A stretch of DNA of 64,000 bases from Brachionus manjavacas (lineage: Eukaryota > Rotifera > Eurotatoria > Ploima > Brachionidae), in assembly GCA_019054805.1 (NCBI GenBank), contig JAHQIY010000031.1, positions 62,001-126,000 on the forward strand, in the 5' to 3' direction. The notes below the pieces were generated by a model, which saw only the letters and a list, made by a program, of their open reading frames with translations, was not told the DNA's origin and searched no databases. Below are positions 10,869 to 21,879 of the stretch, piece by piece (the stretch's first letter is position 1; the number at the start of each line of letters is the position of its first letter). A program made the translations under genes and the position numbers.

Positions 10869-12303
10869 GTCATTTATTTTGATTAAAAGTCTTTTAAAAT
10901 AATGTTAATTAAATGTATTAATTATCATTTAAAAAATTAAGTTTCATATAAATGTATAAATTGTCATCTAATATATTAAATGTCAATTAAATGTATTAAG
11001 TATCATTTTAAACACTAAGTGTCACTAAAAATGATTAAATGTCAAAAACAAATTAGATAAGTTTACTCAAAGAATCTGTTATTTAAACTCATAAAAAGCA
11101 CATAAAAAACAGATAAAATAACAGATTGAGCACAAGTGACAAAATGTTCACTCAAGCTTCCCATTTATTTGTCAAAAAATGGGAAAGTGAAACATCAGCT
11201 ATCAAAATGGCAACTTATTTCAAAGATACATGGCTTGAATCCTCAATAAACGGTTGGTTTGACGGTAGAGCACCTGGCCATTCGGTTACAAAAAATGCAA
11301 TTGAATCATATAATAATCAAATAAAAGACTTATGTCAACGAAGCGAACTTTTGTTAGAAGAGTTTTTCAGAGTATTGGATGGAATATTCAACAGATGGTC
11401 GACTAAACGCTAAGAAGCTATAACTGATCCTAAAATATTATCTCATTATCCTAATGTTACATTAGCCGATTATACTAGAGCCTTTCATTGGTCATTGTAC
11501 GATTTAAAAAATTGAAAAGTTAAATTTAAACGGAACGAAATTCTATTTTGTACAAAGAAGTCCATGTAAACAACCAACTTTTTTACCGGCAAACAACCAA
11601 AGCTACCTTTTGAAACAACAAATGCCACACACAAATCAAATTTTTGAACCAACAGCTGACACGCGAAGTTTACTGAAAAGAGGTCGAAAAAAAAGGTTAT
11701 ACCTGAAAGTCAGAGTCTATCAGAAAATAAACCATTAAGGGAACTCCATCAAGCTGAAATTCAATTGCCAAATATTCCAGTTGTTAGAACAATGTACAGA
11801 CAACTATGCGTTGATATTCTTAAATCAATTAAGGAATGCCAATGGAAAACCTATTCTCAATTTGTATAATCATTCCAGGAGTTAAGAGTAATAAGTCTAA
11901 ATGAAAATGATTGAAAATTAAGCACATGCACTTGTCCGTCTTGGCACAAACATTATATGTGCATATAATTGGTGTTGCATAAAGCCAAGGATTATTCGAG
12001 TCCTTTCCAGATGAAGCTTGCGACATTCCATTAGGAAAATTAAGAGGAGTAGGACGTCCAAAAAACCAGTCAAAAGCTTTGATATGAAATAATTGAAAAT
12101 ATTTTCTTAATTTTTTTTTGATTTAAATGTTTTTTTTTATTGACATTAAATTTTTTAAGTGATACCTAATTAATTAAAATGACAACTAAAACTTTTAATT
12201 TAAGATTCATGCATTTAATTGTCTAATTATTTTGTTGACAAAATAATATAAATTAATGACAATTTTATTTTCTTATAATTGACGTTTAATCAAAATAAAT
12301 GAC
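10869..12303 (+). mobile_element. MULE-type DNA transposon with terminal inverted repeats
   Basis: The end sequence GTCATTTATTTTGATTAAA (19 bp) at 10869-10887 occurs exactly inverted at 12285-12303. Inside both ends lie many copies of short TGTCAnTTAA-like words in opposite orientations (10905-11050 and 12160-12300), a subterminal pattern common in DNA transposons. The interior holds a MULE-type transposase relic in + orientation. No certain target duplication is seen; TATTAAAT occurs at 10860-10867 and 12313-12320, but the second copy is nine bases outside the repeat. The element is about 1.4 kb, too short for a complete gene, so it is internally deleted as well as mutated. Confidence 0.7.
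11117..12086 (+). pseudogene. MULE transposase C-terminal half with broken SWIM finger
   Basis: The open part (11126-11413) contains FKDTWLESSINGWFDG and HSVTKNAIESYNNQIKD, the conserved region after the catalytic core of MULE-like transposases (..STNNA.ES.N..IK..). Further on, after stops, comes STCTCPSWHKHYMC followed out of frame by HIIGVA. Together these are the CxC..CxH SWIM zinc finger with a small deletion between the last Cys and His (near 11955). The protein ends GRPKNQSKALI-stop at 12084-12086, a tail usual for this family. The 5' catalytic part (the DDE residues) is absent. Confidence 0.7.
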
Positions 12304-12373
12304 ACTTTCTTGTATTAAATATTCTTTCTTGTTTCTATAGCTGCTACTATGTTGTTACTATAAGAATAACGAA

Positions 12374-12741
12374 AAAGTTGTTTAATAGTTTATTGCAATA
12401 AAAGAATATAAATTTAATGAAATATAATTAAATGTCTTTTAAAGGATTGTGCTCGTTACTTTTATATAGTATTCATATTTGTATCTCGTTTAAATGATAA
12501 ATCTTCTAGAATAGAATTTCATTCTGATTTTAGAAATATTGCGAGGCGTGTTAATCTAATAACACATTCACGTATATAAAATATATGATTTAAACACGTG
12601 TTAATCATCGAGTAATTGAATGCTAAAAGAGTGGGTAGCATGTCCTATTCGAAAATATTCCCAATTGAAATTTTAAAAACTTAAATTGAGTTTTAAAATA
12701 AAGAAAGTCATTTTAAGAAATCAAAAAATCAATTTTAATCC
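12374..12741. repeat. 3' flank of WD40/EGF gene 1, duplicated elsewhere
   Basis: From AGTTGTTTAATAGTTTATTGCAATAA onward this non-coding stretch is nearly the same as 26280-26638, downstream of the second WD40/EGF gene. Its first part also matches 29388-29504. It contains the 3' untranslated region of the minus-strand gene. Confidence 0.85.
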
Positions 12742-15057
12742 TTAATTGATATATACTAATTTTTGAACAACATATTTTTTTTTCACTGTCTTTTTCTCGC
12801 AAAAAAAGACGGATAAATCGCTGGCAATTAAAATAAAAAAAAAAAGAAATAACACAATTATGGCAACAATTGTTGATGTTTTTATTATAGCTTTTCTTGT
12901 CTTGCTCTCATCTGATTCAATTTGACATTTTTCACCCGTATAAGACGAAAAACATTGGCACTTTGCTTTGTCATTTACATCATAACAAACACCATTTTTG
13001 GAACATGTTTCATTGACACAAATGTCAACTTTGTTTTGGCAGTTCTTTCCAATATATAAATCTTTTCCATTGCTGTCCGATTTACATTTACAATTGTATG
13101 TTTTAATAGCCAAGTTATTGATACATGTAGCATTGTTCAAACATGGATATGACGCGCAAGGAAGTGTATTTATTTGGCATGATGATCCAGCAAAATTTTT
13201 AAAGCATTCACAGACAAACAAGCTTTTGTCTATTAATTTGCACAGTCCGTTGCCCGAACAATTTTTTAGACAATCATTCAAATTCAAGTTTTTTTTCAGG
13301 ACATCAATCAATTCAGATGATTGCAGGTTTAAAAAGGAAAAATCCTCTTTTGAATCATGCTGAATGTTTGATGTCAAGAACATGTTCATTTCAGTTGATA
13401 GATCAAAACTAGAATCCTGCATGGAAGTTTTCGAGTCAACATCATGAACAAGTTGAGTTGAGTGAACAATTTGTTCAGCTGGACTCGACTGAATTGCTCT
13501 TGAAGAAAAAGTGCTTTTGATCAATTCTTGGCTAGTTGAACTAAAATCAAAATTTGATTGATATCCTGTTGTCCTTTCTTTGTCTGATCTTGTCATTTCT
13601 AATCCTGTGTGGGTGCTATCTAATTGCTGCTTAGAATATGAACTTGCTGTTTCACTCCACTCAAAAAAAGAACTTTCAATTGTTGTCTTTTCTTTGTCTG
13701 TAGTAGTTGATTGTTCCCCAGAATAGATGTTACTTGTGATACTATTTGTAATTTTTTGAGTATGACTTAAATATTTGGTATTAGAAGATTGCGTAGGTGA
13801 ATTTTCAGTTTTAAGTGTGGTCAATATTTTGAAAACATTGCTTGAAAATGATGAATACTGTGATGGGTGATTACTTTCAGGAAAACTTTGAATTAATTTT
13901 GTAGTTGTTTCGGCCAATGTGTCAATGACACTTGTTTGTGGTTCTTTTCTTGTTTGAGTTGGAATTAAAGTGTCAATTGAGCTGAGTTTAAAAATGGTCA
14001 ATTCATGTTTGGTTGATTCAACTGTGGTCTGCATGATTTTTAATGTTGATTGAGTTGATTCAAAATTTGATAATTGAGTTGAATGTGTATTAGTTTTTAG
14101 ATTTAAGTAATTTTTAAGTGCACTGTAACCATTCATGTTTATCAAGTAATGAACTTTAGATTCAATATTGCATGTTTTAAAATTGCTATAGTTTACCATA
14201 TTCCAAAATTTAACAAAGTTTTCTTCATCACCAGAAGCTATTATTTCCTCACTGAAAACGTCTAGACCCCAAACTTTATCTACATCAGTAATTGTTTGGA
14301 TTATTTGGTTGCTTGAAATGTCCCATACTTTGAGAAACTTATCTCCTCCAAAAACAACCTTGTTTTTTTTTAATATTTTAATTGTAAAAATTTCGTTTAT
14401 TCCTGAACACTTTTTCAGTTCAATTAGGTTATTAGAAGAATTAAGTTTATAGAGACAAACATCTTGATCTTTATTACATTGAGAAACAATTAAATTTTTA
14501 TCAAATGCATCTTTTGCCCAAATTTTGTCTGCAATTTGATTTTTTTTCAAAAAATAATTGTTTTTCAAATCAAAAACTGAAATGTATCCTTCATGTGATG
14601 CAATTAATATTTTTTGTTCCTCATGAAGTATTTTTATATCATAAACTTTACCGATATTTGTATTGTCGGTTTTTTTTAATTTGCTATCTAAATTTGAACA
14701 ATCATATATGACAATGAAGCCTTCAAATCCTGCAATGAAATGAGTTTTGTTCAAAAATGCAATTGCTCTTGTTCCTTTTCCATCTTCTTCTTGTGACCAG
14801 CTTACAATTGAGTTGTCATTGATGTTCGCAGCAAAAATTATTTTAAGCCGACTTCCAATTATTATATTTGTATCTGGATCGAAATCCAAAGAATATGATA
14901 AATCATTCAAAAGAATTGTTTTCTGCAACTCTTGGCCATTATAAATCTTTAAGTCTTTCGAATCAAGGGAAGCTGCGAATTTGTAAATATCAGTTTCAGC
15001 TGAAATATATTTTGTCATTAAACACAAATAAAAAAGACTTTGACTAATCATTAGCAT
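12742..15057 (-). CDS. Type I membrane protein: WD40-like propeller, Ser/Thr stalk, three EGF repeats
   Basis: A 771-residue single-exon ORF. Residues 1-20 are a signal peptide (hydrophobic, ending YISA). Residues about 25-310 hold repeated WD40-like blades (KVYDIKILHEEQKILIASHEGYISVFDL, FGGDKFLKVWDISSNQI, IIASGDEENFVKFWNM). Residues about 320-580 are very rich in Ser/Thr, probably an O-glycosylated stalk. Three EGF-like modules follow: CSGNGLC..CECF.NFAGSSC near 595-628, CLNNATC near 632-673, and CSKNGVC..CQCFSSYTGEKC near 677-712. A membrane helix (about 726-748) and a short basic tail (EKKTVKKKYVVQKL) end it. The propeller is therefore predicted outside the cell, which is unusual for WD40 repeats. 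The start codon is preceded by TTTTATTTTAG, a good splice or trans-splice acceptor. Ligand and role are unknown. The EGF and membrane parts are clear; the propeller call is by motif. Confidence 0.85.
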   Translation of the reverse strand: MLMISQSLFYLCLMTKYISAETDIYKFAASLDSKDLKIYNGQELQKTILLNDLSYSLDFDPDTNIIIGSRLKIIFAANINDNSIVSWSQEEDGKGTRAIAFLNKTHFIAGFEGFIVIYDCSNLDSKLKKTDNTNIGKVYDIKILHEEQKILIASHEGYISVFDLKNNYFLKKNQIADKIWAKDAFDKNLIVSQCNKDQDVCLYKLNSSNNLIELKKCSGINEIFTIKILKKNKVVFGGDKFLKVWDISSNQIIQTITDVDKVWGLDVFSEEIIASGDEENFVKFWNMVNYSNFKTCNIESKVHYLINMNGYSALKNYLNLKTNTHSTQLSNFESTQSTLKIMQTTVESTKHELTIFKLSSIDTLIPTQTRKEPQTSVIDTLAETTTKLIQSFPESNHPSQYSSFSSNVFKILTTLKTENSPTQSSNTKYLSHTQKITNSITSNIYSGEQSTTTDKEKTTIESSFFEWSETASSYSKQQLDSTHTGLEMTRSDKERTTGYQSNFDFSSTSQELIKSTFSSRAIQSSPAEQIVHSTQLVHDVDSKTSMQDSSFDLSTEMNMFLTSNIQHDSKEDFSFLNLQSSELIDVLKKNLNLNDCLKNCSGNGLCKLIDKSLFVCECFKNFAGSSCQINTLPCASYPCLNNATCINNLAIKTYNCKCKSDSNGKDLYIGKNCQNKVDICVNETCSKNGVCYDVNDKAKCQCFSSYTGEKCQIESDESKTRKAIIKTSTIVAIIVLFLFFFILIASDLSVFFCEKKTVKKKYVVQKLVYIN

Positions 15058-16536
15058 CTCTAAAATAAAAGGGGAATTATTGAAAAAAAAAGCTTTTGTT
15101 CCAATTAATATTTTTTATCACTAATTTAACTTGACTTATCTAAATTTACTTATTACTATATTATATTATATGGTTATAAGAACATTTAACGATTTAATGA
15201 AAATTAACAATTTTTGATGCTCAAAATGATCAAACCAATTTTGAAATTAAAATTAATTGTTATTTCTTGATAGAATTAGTTGTTGTTTAACTAATTAGTT
15301 GTATACACCGAATTAGCGCAAAATTACATTTTTTGGATTTAACGTACCTTGTTAAATCAAATGGTTAACTCTGCAAAGGTCTGCAAAAAATAGCTCACTT
15401 AAAATTGTATCATTTAGATGGTGTGCACTCTGCTCTAGAGTTGTTTAAAATTCCTAAAATAAAGTCCTAGTCCGGGCTTTTTTGTTTTTCAAAAGTCTGG
15501 ACTTAAAATAATTAAAAAAGCTGAAAAAAATTTAAAATATCTTAAAATGTCTTCCAAACTCCAAGATACTCGGCGCCTTTTTCTTTCTTTTAGTATTTTT
15601 ATCTAGCAATTGCGCGTCATAAGTGTCCATTCTTTCAATAAAACTAACAGGTGTTCAAAAAAGAATATTCAAAATTTTGAAAAGTAGAAAAGTTTTTGGG
15701 TTTTCCCAATTTAATATTTTTCAGCAAAAATTGCCTACAAATTCACCAGATCTAGATATTGGCAATTTTTATCAATAGAATGCCACTGTGAAAAAAAAGC
15801 GTTACAACTTGGAAGAATTACCCGTCAAAGTCCAAAAAATAAGATTCAAGGAGCTGTGGTTTAGCTCTAGTTTTAGAAAAGTAGTGAATGTAAACAAGTT
15901 ATACCAGAATGTAAAATTGTAATATTTTGTTAAAGTTTACTAAAGAATTAATTAATTGGTTTATTTACTTACATTTATTTTATCTTGTTAAAAATTTGAA
16001 GAAAAGTGTGGTTTACTGGTAAAGTTGTTCAAGGTTGTGGTGGTGTTCTTTTTTTAGCTAATAATTAAAAAATAATTTTATTTTCTTAATTACATTTACA
16101 TTTATTATTACTAAATATTTTAAAAAATTTTGTAAAATTCGGCCAAAAAGAATATATATTTTTTATTGTCAAAGTTTTGGAAATTCAAATTGTATTTAAA
16201 TTTAAATGTTTTATAAAAAGAGTTTTTTTTAAATCAAAGTTGTTTATTTATAAAAAGCTATTTTAAACCCTTGCAGCATTAATTTAAAGTAAATTTATTT
16301 TACTGATAAAAAAAGTAATTTTAGTTACAAAATCAAATTTCTAACCATAAATAATTAATGATATTTTAATTTACTTAAAAAATATAATTTAAAATATATA
16401 ATTCATAATTAAGAAAAATAAATGTGAAACGATTGTGTAACGGAGTGTTTGTTCGTAGTGGAATCTGGTGTTTGTGAGTTGGTCTCGACCTTTCTTTACT
16501 TTGATTTCTTTTTTCGTTTTCTTATCATAATTTACA
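15058..16536. other. Non-coding AT-rich stretch upstream of WD40/EGF gene 1
   Basis: The first 30 bases upstream of the gene match the second gene's upstream sequence, then similarity stops. Around 15430-15510 is an AGAGTTGTTTAAAA..AGTCC..AGTCTGGACTT tract that resembles parts of 38380-38430 and 56345-56400. No ORF with recognisable content. Confidence 0.5.
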
Positions 16537-16544
16537 GATTTTAC

Positions 16545-16885
16545 TAGTGATGGATACGGTCAAGACAAATCGGCTGAAAAAATACGGCCAAATTTTTGGC
16601 GGTTTACCACTTAAATTGAAATTTTTTTTAAATTATGTTTTTAATTTAAAAAAAATAACTAATTTAAATGATAAAAAATTATAAAATAGATTTTTTTTTT
16701 CATTTTTCAAAATTTTACAAAAAACGTATTGACCGCCCACCAAAAAATTGGCCGGTTTTTTGGCTGCCCATATATTTTAGACCGTTTATTTTGGCGGTCC
16801 AAAAATAGACCGCCCGCTTAAAGGTTGTCCGGCTAATGCGGTCACCGTCACGGTTAAGTATCCGCTTGTACGGATCCCAACACTA
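16545..16885. mobile_element. hAT-type MITE with 8-bp target duplication GATTTTAC
   Basis: The element begins TAGTGATGGATACGG and ends CGGATCCCAACACTA, imperfect inverted termini. It is flanked by the exact 8-bp direct repeat GATTTTAC at 16537-16544 and 16886-16893. The 8-bp duplication and TAGTGTTGG-like ends are typical of hAT transposons. The inside has GC-rich words (GACCGCCC, GGCGGTCC) shared with the large fold-back element at 30369-32218. It is 341 bp with no coding capacity. Confidence 0.85.
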
Positions 16886-16893
16886 GATTTTAC

Positions 16894-18229
16894 TTTATTT
16901 TATGAGATAAAAAAACTTTTACTTAACTTTGTAAATCAGATTAGATTTCTATGCATCTAGCTGCGATAGATGTCTTCTAGTAAGTTGTCTTCGCAGGCAT
17001 GCTTGCCGTAGCTAATTTTTAATGTTATTATTGTAATTTTTTAACTTACTTAAAATTATTATTAGTATTTTTACATGAGCGTTTTAATTAATTTAAATTT
17101 TTATTCACAAATATATCTATTAAATATTTATTTTGTTTACAATGATTGTACTGGAAAAAAATCTTCGCCATGTTAAAAAATTTGTATAAGAGGTTGGGTG
17201 AACATTTTGCCTCTAAAATAAATTTAGTGCCAAGCTCTTCACCATTCGACTGTAATGGTGTAGAGCTTGGTCGATGAGACTTGAGTCATAGTTGCATCAC
17301 ACAATAAAAAACTATTGTTCAACCAACAACATTTTGAAAATCAGCTCCGATAAACAGAGGCCGTTCTAGAAAAAATCCATAAAATAACACTAAAAAAATT
17401 TATAAGAAATATGTGAATCTTTTTACTAATAAAAATTTGATCTAATAATTTACTATATTTTTAATATTTTTTACTACTGATAAATTTATTTTGCTGCTTT
17501 TACTAAAAAATTTTTGCTATTATTTTTATTTTTTTTGCTACGAATTTAATTATTGTTACTCCGAAAATCATTTGGTATCTTCTGATATTTGATGCAAATT
17601 TGAATGTTGCACTATGTTGCATTTACAGAAATAAGTTGAAAATCTCTAGAAAAAAAGTTATTCAATTTTTTATATTATTTTCTGTTCGTTTATCATTTTG
17701 TCCTGAGTTTCATTTGAGTTGAAAAGAAACAAAACAAAACTTTAATAAAAAATCAAAAAAAAGAATAATAAATAAGAAAGTTAAAGGTGTTGCTTCGGAA
17801 CGACCTTGGAAGGGCATCTCTTATAAAATTCATTTGTATGGTAAGCTTAGTAAAATAATAGCAAACTAGAATTGTTCTAATATTTAAAAAATTATTTTCA
17901 AGTAATCGATATCAAATTCCCAAGCGCTCTAGAAAGCTTAGGATTTAAACTGAAAGATAAAAAAAAAATATAAGCAGTTCTGAGTCTGAGTTGAAAATTT
18001 TTTTGATTTTTTTAATTAATTTAAATTAAATAATAATTAATATAATTTAGTTATTTAATTAATTTTATTTTAAATTTTTTTAAGACTTGGTTAATAAGGA
18101 GGGAAAAAATCCAATCTCAAGCAGCCCTCTCCGTGGCTTGTTCATTATAAAGAAAAAAACCTTAAACTCTTTGACTCAACTTTCCTATTTCCATTGATCA
18201 TTGGAAATAATCAAAAAAAAAATTAAAAT
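16894..18229. other. Non-coding AT-rich stretch with a LINE-like tail and a hairpin
   Basis: Sequence at about 16940-17020 (ATCTAGCTGCGATAGATG.. to GCCGTAGCTAAT) resembles the tail after the LINE fragment at 24310-24430. A compact hairpin lies at 17230-17270 (listed separately). A tract at about 17585-17635 with TTGCACTATGTTGCATTTACAG recurs inverted at 38100-38150. No gene seen. Confidence 0.45.
17230..17270. other. Compact GC-richer hairpin
   Basis: CCAAGCTCTTCACCATT (17230-17246) pairs with AATGGTGTAGAGCTTGG (17254-17270) across a 7-nt loop. This gives a 17-bp stem with one T-T mismatch, and it stands out in AT-rich surroundings. It could be a structured RNA or a remnant of an element end. 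Confidence 0.6.
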
Positions 18230-18375
18230 TAATATTTATTTTAGATAAATATTTAATGTCTTTAAAAAATATTAAATTTTTTTTATTATTTACATATAGA
18301 AGTTCTATCTTCAACAAACAGAATTCTTTAAAATGTAAAATACATTATTTACGTCATATTGTAACTTAAAAAAAA
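18230..18375. repeat. Dispersed repeat, copy 1 (mate at 37180-37315)
   Basis: Shared words in order are ATATTTATTTTA.ATAAATATTT.ATGTCTT, TTTTTTTTATTATTTAC and AACAAACAGAATTCTTT.AAATG, followed by ACGTCA. Same orientation at both sites. Unclassified element remains. Confidence 0.6.
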
Positions 18376-20194
18376 CTAAATTACTCAAAATACTGTAAAC
18401 CTTAGAGAGATCTTGCGTCACATTAATTTTGATTTTGGACCTCTCAGTGAAAATTAGAAATTAAATTCGATTAAAAAAATTAAATTTTTTGAGTTATGGT
18501 TCGAGGTTAAAAATTAGGATAAAAAAACTAAAAAATTAAATAAAATAGTTTGAGATTTTTTTTTAATATTTGATCCTAAATTACAGGATTAAAACTAAAA
18601 TTTTTGAAAAAAGTGCTTGATTAAAGATTGTACAATGCAATTTGAAAATATAATTTTATATATCATTTTATAGACAATATGACAACAATTTCATATATAT
18701 ATAAATATTTTTGAAACAATGATCCATTAAAAAGTAATGATAAAAAATACTAAATTTATGATAGTCTTCTTTTTTAATCAAGACATTTAAAAAATTAAGT
18801 ATCTTTAATTTAAACTCAATTAAAATAAAGATACTTACTGAAAAATTTAGACGCAAATTTATCATTTTTTTATTTTTCCACACAAATAATTAATTTTTAT
18901 TTAATTCTAAAAAAAATCTTAAAAATATTTAAAATTTTATTTTAATCAAATAAATGATGATTAACCTTAAAATTGGGAAAAAAAAATAGGCAAAAAAATT
19001 TTTGATATGTAAAAAAATCTTAGATGCTGCAATAAGATTCCTCAAGATTCTTAACAAGAATTTTCAACAAAAATATTATCTTTTTAATTAATCAATTCTA
19101 TGAAATTTTCCTATCAAATTTCTATCAGCACTTTCAATTGAAAAATTTTCGATCAAAAATATCAGTCCCTATTTTTCATGGCGTATAATCTCTATGTAAT
19201 TGTGGTATCGTAGAGCATGTTGGTATCGTGTTGTATCTTAGTTACCAAATAATAATGGAATAGCTTGATTATTTAAAGTCCAAAAGATAGTAAAATCTTT
19301 ATATAATAAAGAATAAAGAATGATGAAGATGAAGATGGAATAAAATAAAATTAGTTTATCTTAATTTACTAGTAACCTATAATAGAAAATTTATTTTTTT
19401 AAATCGATTATATTTTTACATCGGTTCAATTAATTATTTAATCTATAAATTAAATTTTAAATCAATTTTTTTTAATTATTTTTATTGAAATGAAAACCAT
19501 TTTAGTCAAAGTGATCGTAAAAAATTTATTTTTGAAAACAGCAAATTTTTTTTTAGTCTTAAATTTCGAAAGCAAAATTTTTTTGGAGTCTAGAATTAAT
19601 ATTAATTAAAAGAATTCAATTTGTTTAGGATAATAAACTTTGGTGAATATCATATAACTATTTACAGGCAGTCGTTTGTCAATCCTTTGAATCTTAGTCT
19701 CATAAAAGTTATTTTGTGAGATTTTTGTAATAAATTTATCGTAAAATAGCACCAAGTCAATGAGGGTATTTTAAGTTTTTGTTTTTCAATAGAAATTTAA
19801 ATGTTATAATAATTTTTGACACGAATAAACAATACCGTCTTAAAGATGGTTTAATTAGAATATCTAGATTTTTCTTTTCTAAATCAAAGGATACTATAGT
19901 ATTTAGTTATCTGATTCAATTTGGTTATGTCTTTGCAATTTAAAATTAAAACATTACAGAACTTTCCTAAATGAGCTAATTCAAAATAAAAGAAATTCAT
20001 GAATTTTGGTCCAAATTATCTTGCTTACTAACTTTCATGCCTTTTTCTATTTTCGAAATAATGTTCCTTTTTTTTTTTTTGTAATTTTATTTTTAGGTAA
20101 TAATTTTTCATTTTTCATTTTTACTTCTCCTTAAAGGAGGTTAATTCAATTCAATAAATAAATAAATAGTCACAATTGCAAATTAGATTGAGAC
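18376..20194. other. Non-coding AT-rich stretch
   Basis: Homopolymer-rich DNA with stops in all frames. Some minus-strand segments near 19650-20050 look faintly protein-like, but no motif can be named. Confidence 0.45.
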
Positions 20195-20201
20195 AAGCTC
20201 G

Positions 20202-21132
20202 ATTGACAGTAAAATCATCCCCTTTTCTTTTCATCCTGAAAACAATATCCCGTTGAAAAGTATCCCGTTTTTTTTCGAAAAAAAAAAAAGAAATTTATCC
20301 CAGTTTTTTTAATCCCAAAATAAAATTAAGAAAATTATCCCATTTTCTTTTTTAAAACAATTATCCCGTTTTTAAAAATAGACAAAACATCATTTTTTCT
20401 TAAATAACGGAAAAATCCCGTTTTGATATATTAGAAAATTTTACTTTTATCTTTGAAATTATTTCCGGAATTTTTCTTTTATCTATTATGGATGCTAAAA
20501 CTTTTTAGTTTGAATGCGTCCGCATGCGAAATTATATTAATCAAAAAGAGATAATTGACAGCTGAGAGAATAGAAGCTTTAACAGATTCGGATATCAAGA
20601 ATTAAGCAAAGAGGTTGTGGGCGAAAAATGGCACTAATAAACAACGGGTATCAAAAATGGACCGAGAATTAGCATAAGCAAGTTTGATCAGTAAAATAAG
20701 AACTGAGGAAAATCAAAAAAAAGACTTGGATTTTTTGGAAAGATATTCATGTAATGCTAAGTATTAGGAAAAGTTAATTTTTTTGATAAATTTAAATTTT
20801 TATTATATTACTTTTTTTTTTATATATTAAATAAATAATAATTGCCTTAATAATTTCTCATTTTATTTTTCTTAAAAAAATGGATATATTCCCATTTTTT
20901 TATTAGTATAAAAAAATAACAGGATAATTTTCCTTTTTTCTTTTTGGGATTAAAAAAAAATGGGTCATTTTTCTTATTTTAAAAACAGGACATATTTCTT
21001 AAATAAGAAAAGCGGATGAATTTCTTTATTATAAAAACGGGATAATTGTCTTAAATAAGAAAATGGAATAATTTTCAACGGGATAACTTTTTGGGGATGA
21101 AAATAAAACGGGATGATTTTACTATTTACCGT
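20202..21132. mobile_element. MITE with AGTAAAATCATCCC ends and subterminal ATCCCGTTTT arrays
   Basis: AGTAAAATCATCCC near the left end (20209 on) is inverted near the right end (GGGATGATTTTACTA, up to 21124). CAAGCTC occurs directly outside at 20195-20201 and 21133-21139, a possible 7-bp target duplication. Both arms carry repeated TATCCCGTTTT-like words (inverted on the right as AACGGGATAA), at least five per side. The middle (20460-20760) has no intact ORF. The superfamily cannot be named from this. Confidence 0.65.
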
Positions 21133-21214
21133 CAAGCTCTTTTGATTTACTAAAAATATTATGGAAAATATCGATAGCCGTAAATGACTTGATTTTGGCT
21201 TTGGAGGCTAGTTT

Positions 21215-21328
21215 TTCGATTAAAATTAGACCTCCCACTAAATGTTTGCTTGGCTAATGCAAACACGGCCACGGTTTCTGAAAATTTTTACCGGTTAAGT
21301 GTCCGCTTGTACGGATCCCAACATTATT
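21215..21328. mobile_element. Fragment of hAT-type MITE end
   Basis: The sequence ACCGGTTAAGTGTCCGCTTGTACGGATCCCAACATTAT matches the right end of the MITE at 16545-16885 (GTTAAGTATCCGCTTGTACGGATCCCAACACTA). GGCTAATGC and CACGG words just before it also match. No left end is recognisable. Confidence 0.7.
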
Positions 21329-21596
21329 TTTGATGGTTTGCCTTTTTTATGATGTTGACCAATTGGCTTCTTTATGATTTAGATAATTCCTCAATGAAGT
21401 AGATAATTTACATGAAAGTGTAAATATCAAAGATCAGGATGAAGTGTAACACTTCCACTTGAACCATTGAATTTTTCAAGTGTGATTTTATTCTCTGGTA
21501 ACAAATTAATGCCCCAAAGAATGGAAAAAGCTAACTTAAATTTAATAATGAGTGTAGAATAAAAAATGGCACAGAAGTTAAGTTTAATTTGCCATA

Positions 21597-21715
21597 AGAG
21601 TGGACAAGACCTTTCCTAATTTTTTTTCAAAATTTAAAATCAGGCTGATCCTAGCTTTAAAATAAATAAAAATTATAGCATAAAGTTAAATTTTCGACAA
21701 GTTTTTTATAAAAAT
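21597..21715 (+). repeat. Dispersed repeat, copy 2 (mate at 8700-8815)
   Basis: Same block as at 8700-8815, with a few substitutions. Here LINE reverse-transcriptase remains (minus strand) lie between it and the Tc1-like tail. Confidence 0.7.
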
Positions 21716-21879
21716 TGTACGAAACCATCAAAAAAGATTTGTACAACTTTGTAAAAAAAAAATCTATCTTTTGATCAAATCATTAATGAAAAAATTAAAC
21801 TGACACTAAAATTTACACCTTCTTTACCATTAAATTTCACGTATATTTTTTAAAGACTAATATTTGTAAAGAATTCTCC

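Noticed and set aside
19650-20050. Possible LINE endonuclease remains on the minus strand
   Set aside because: Short open pieces exist, but no diagnostic motif such as GDxN or SDH could be found.
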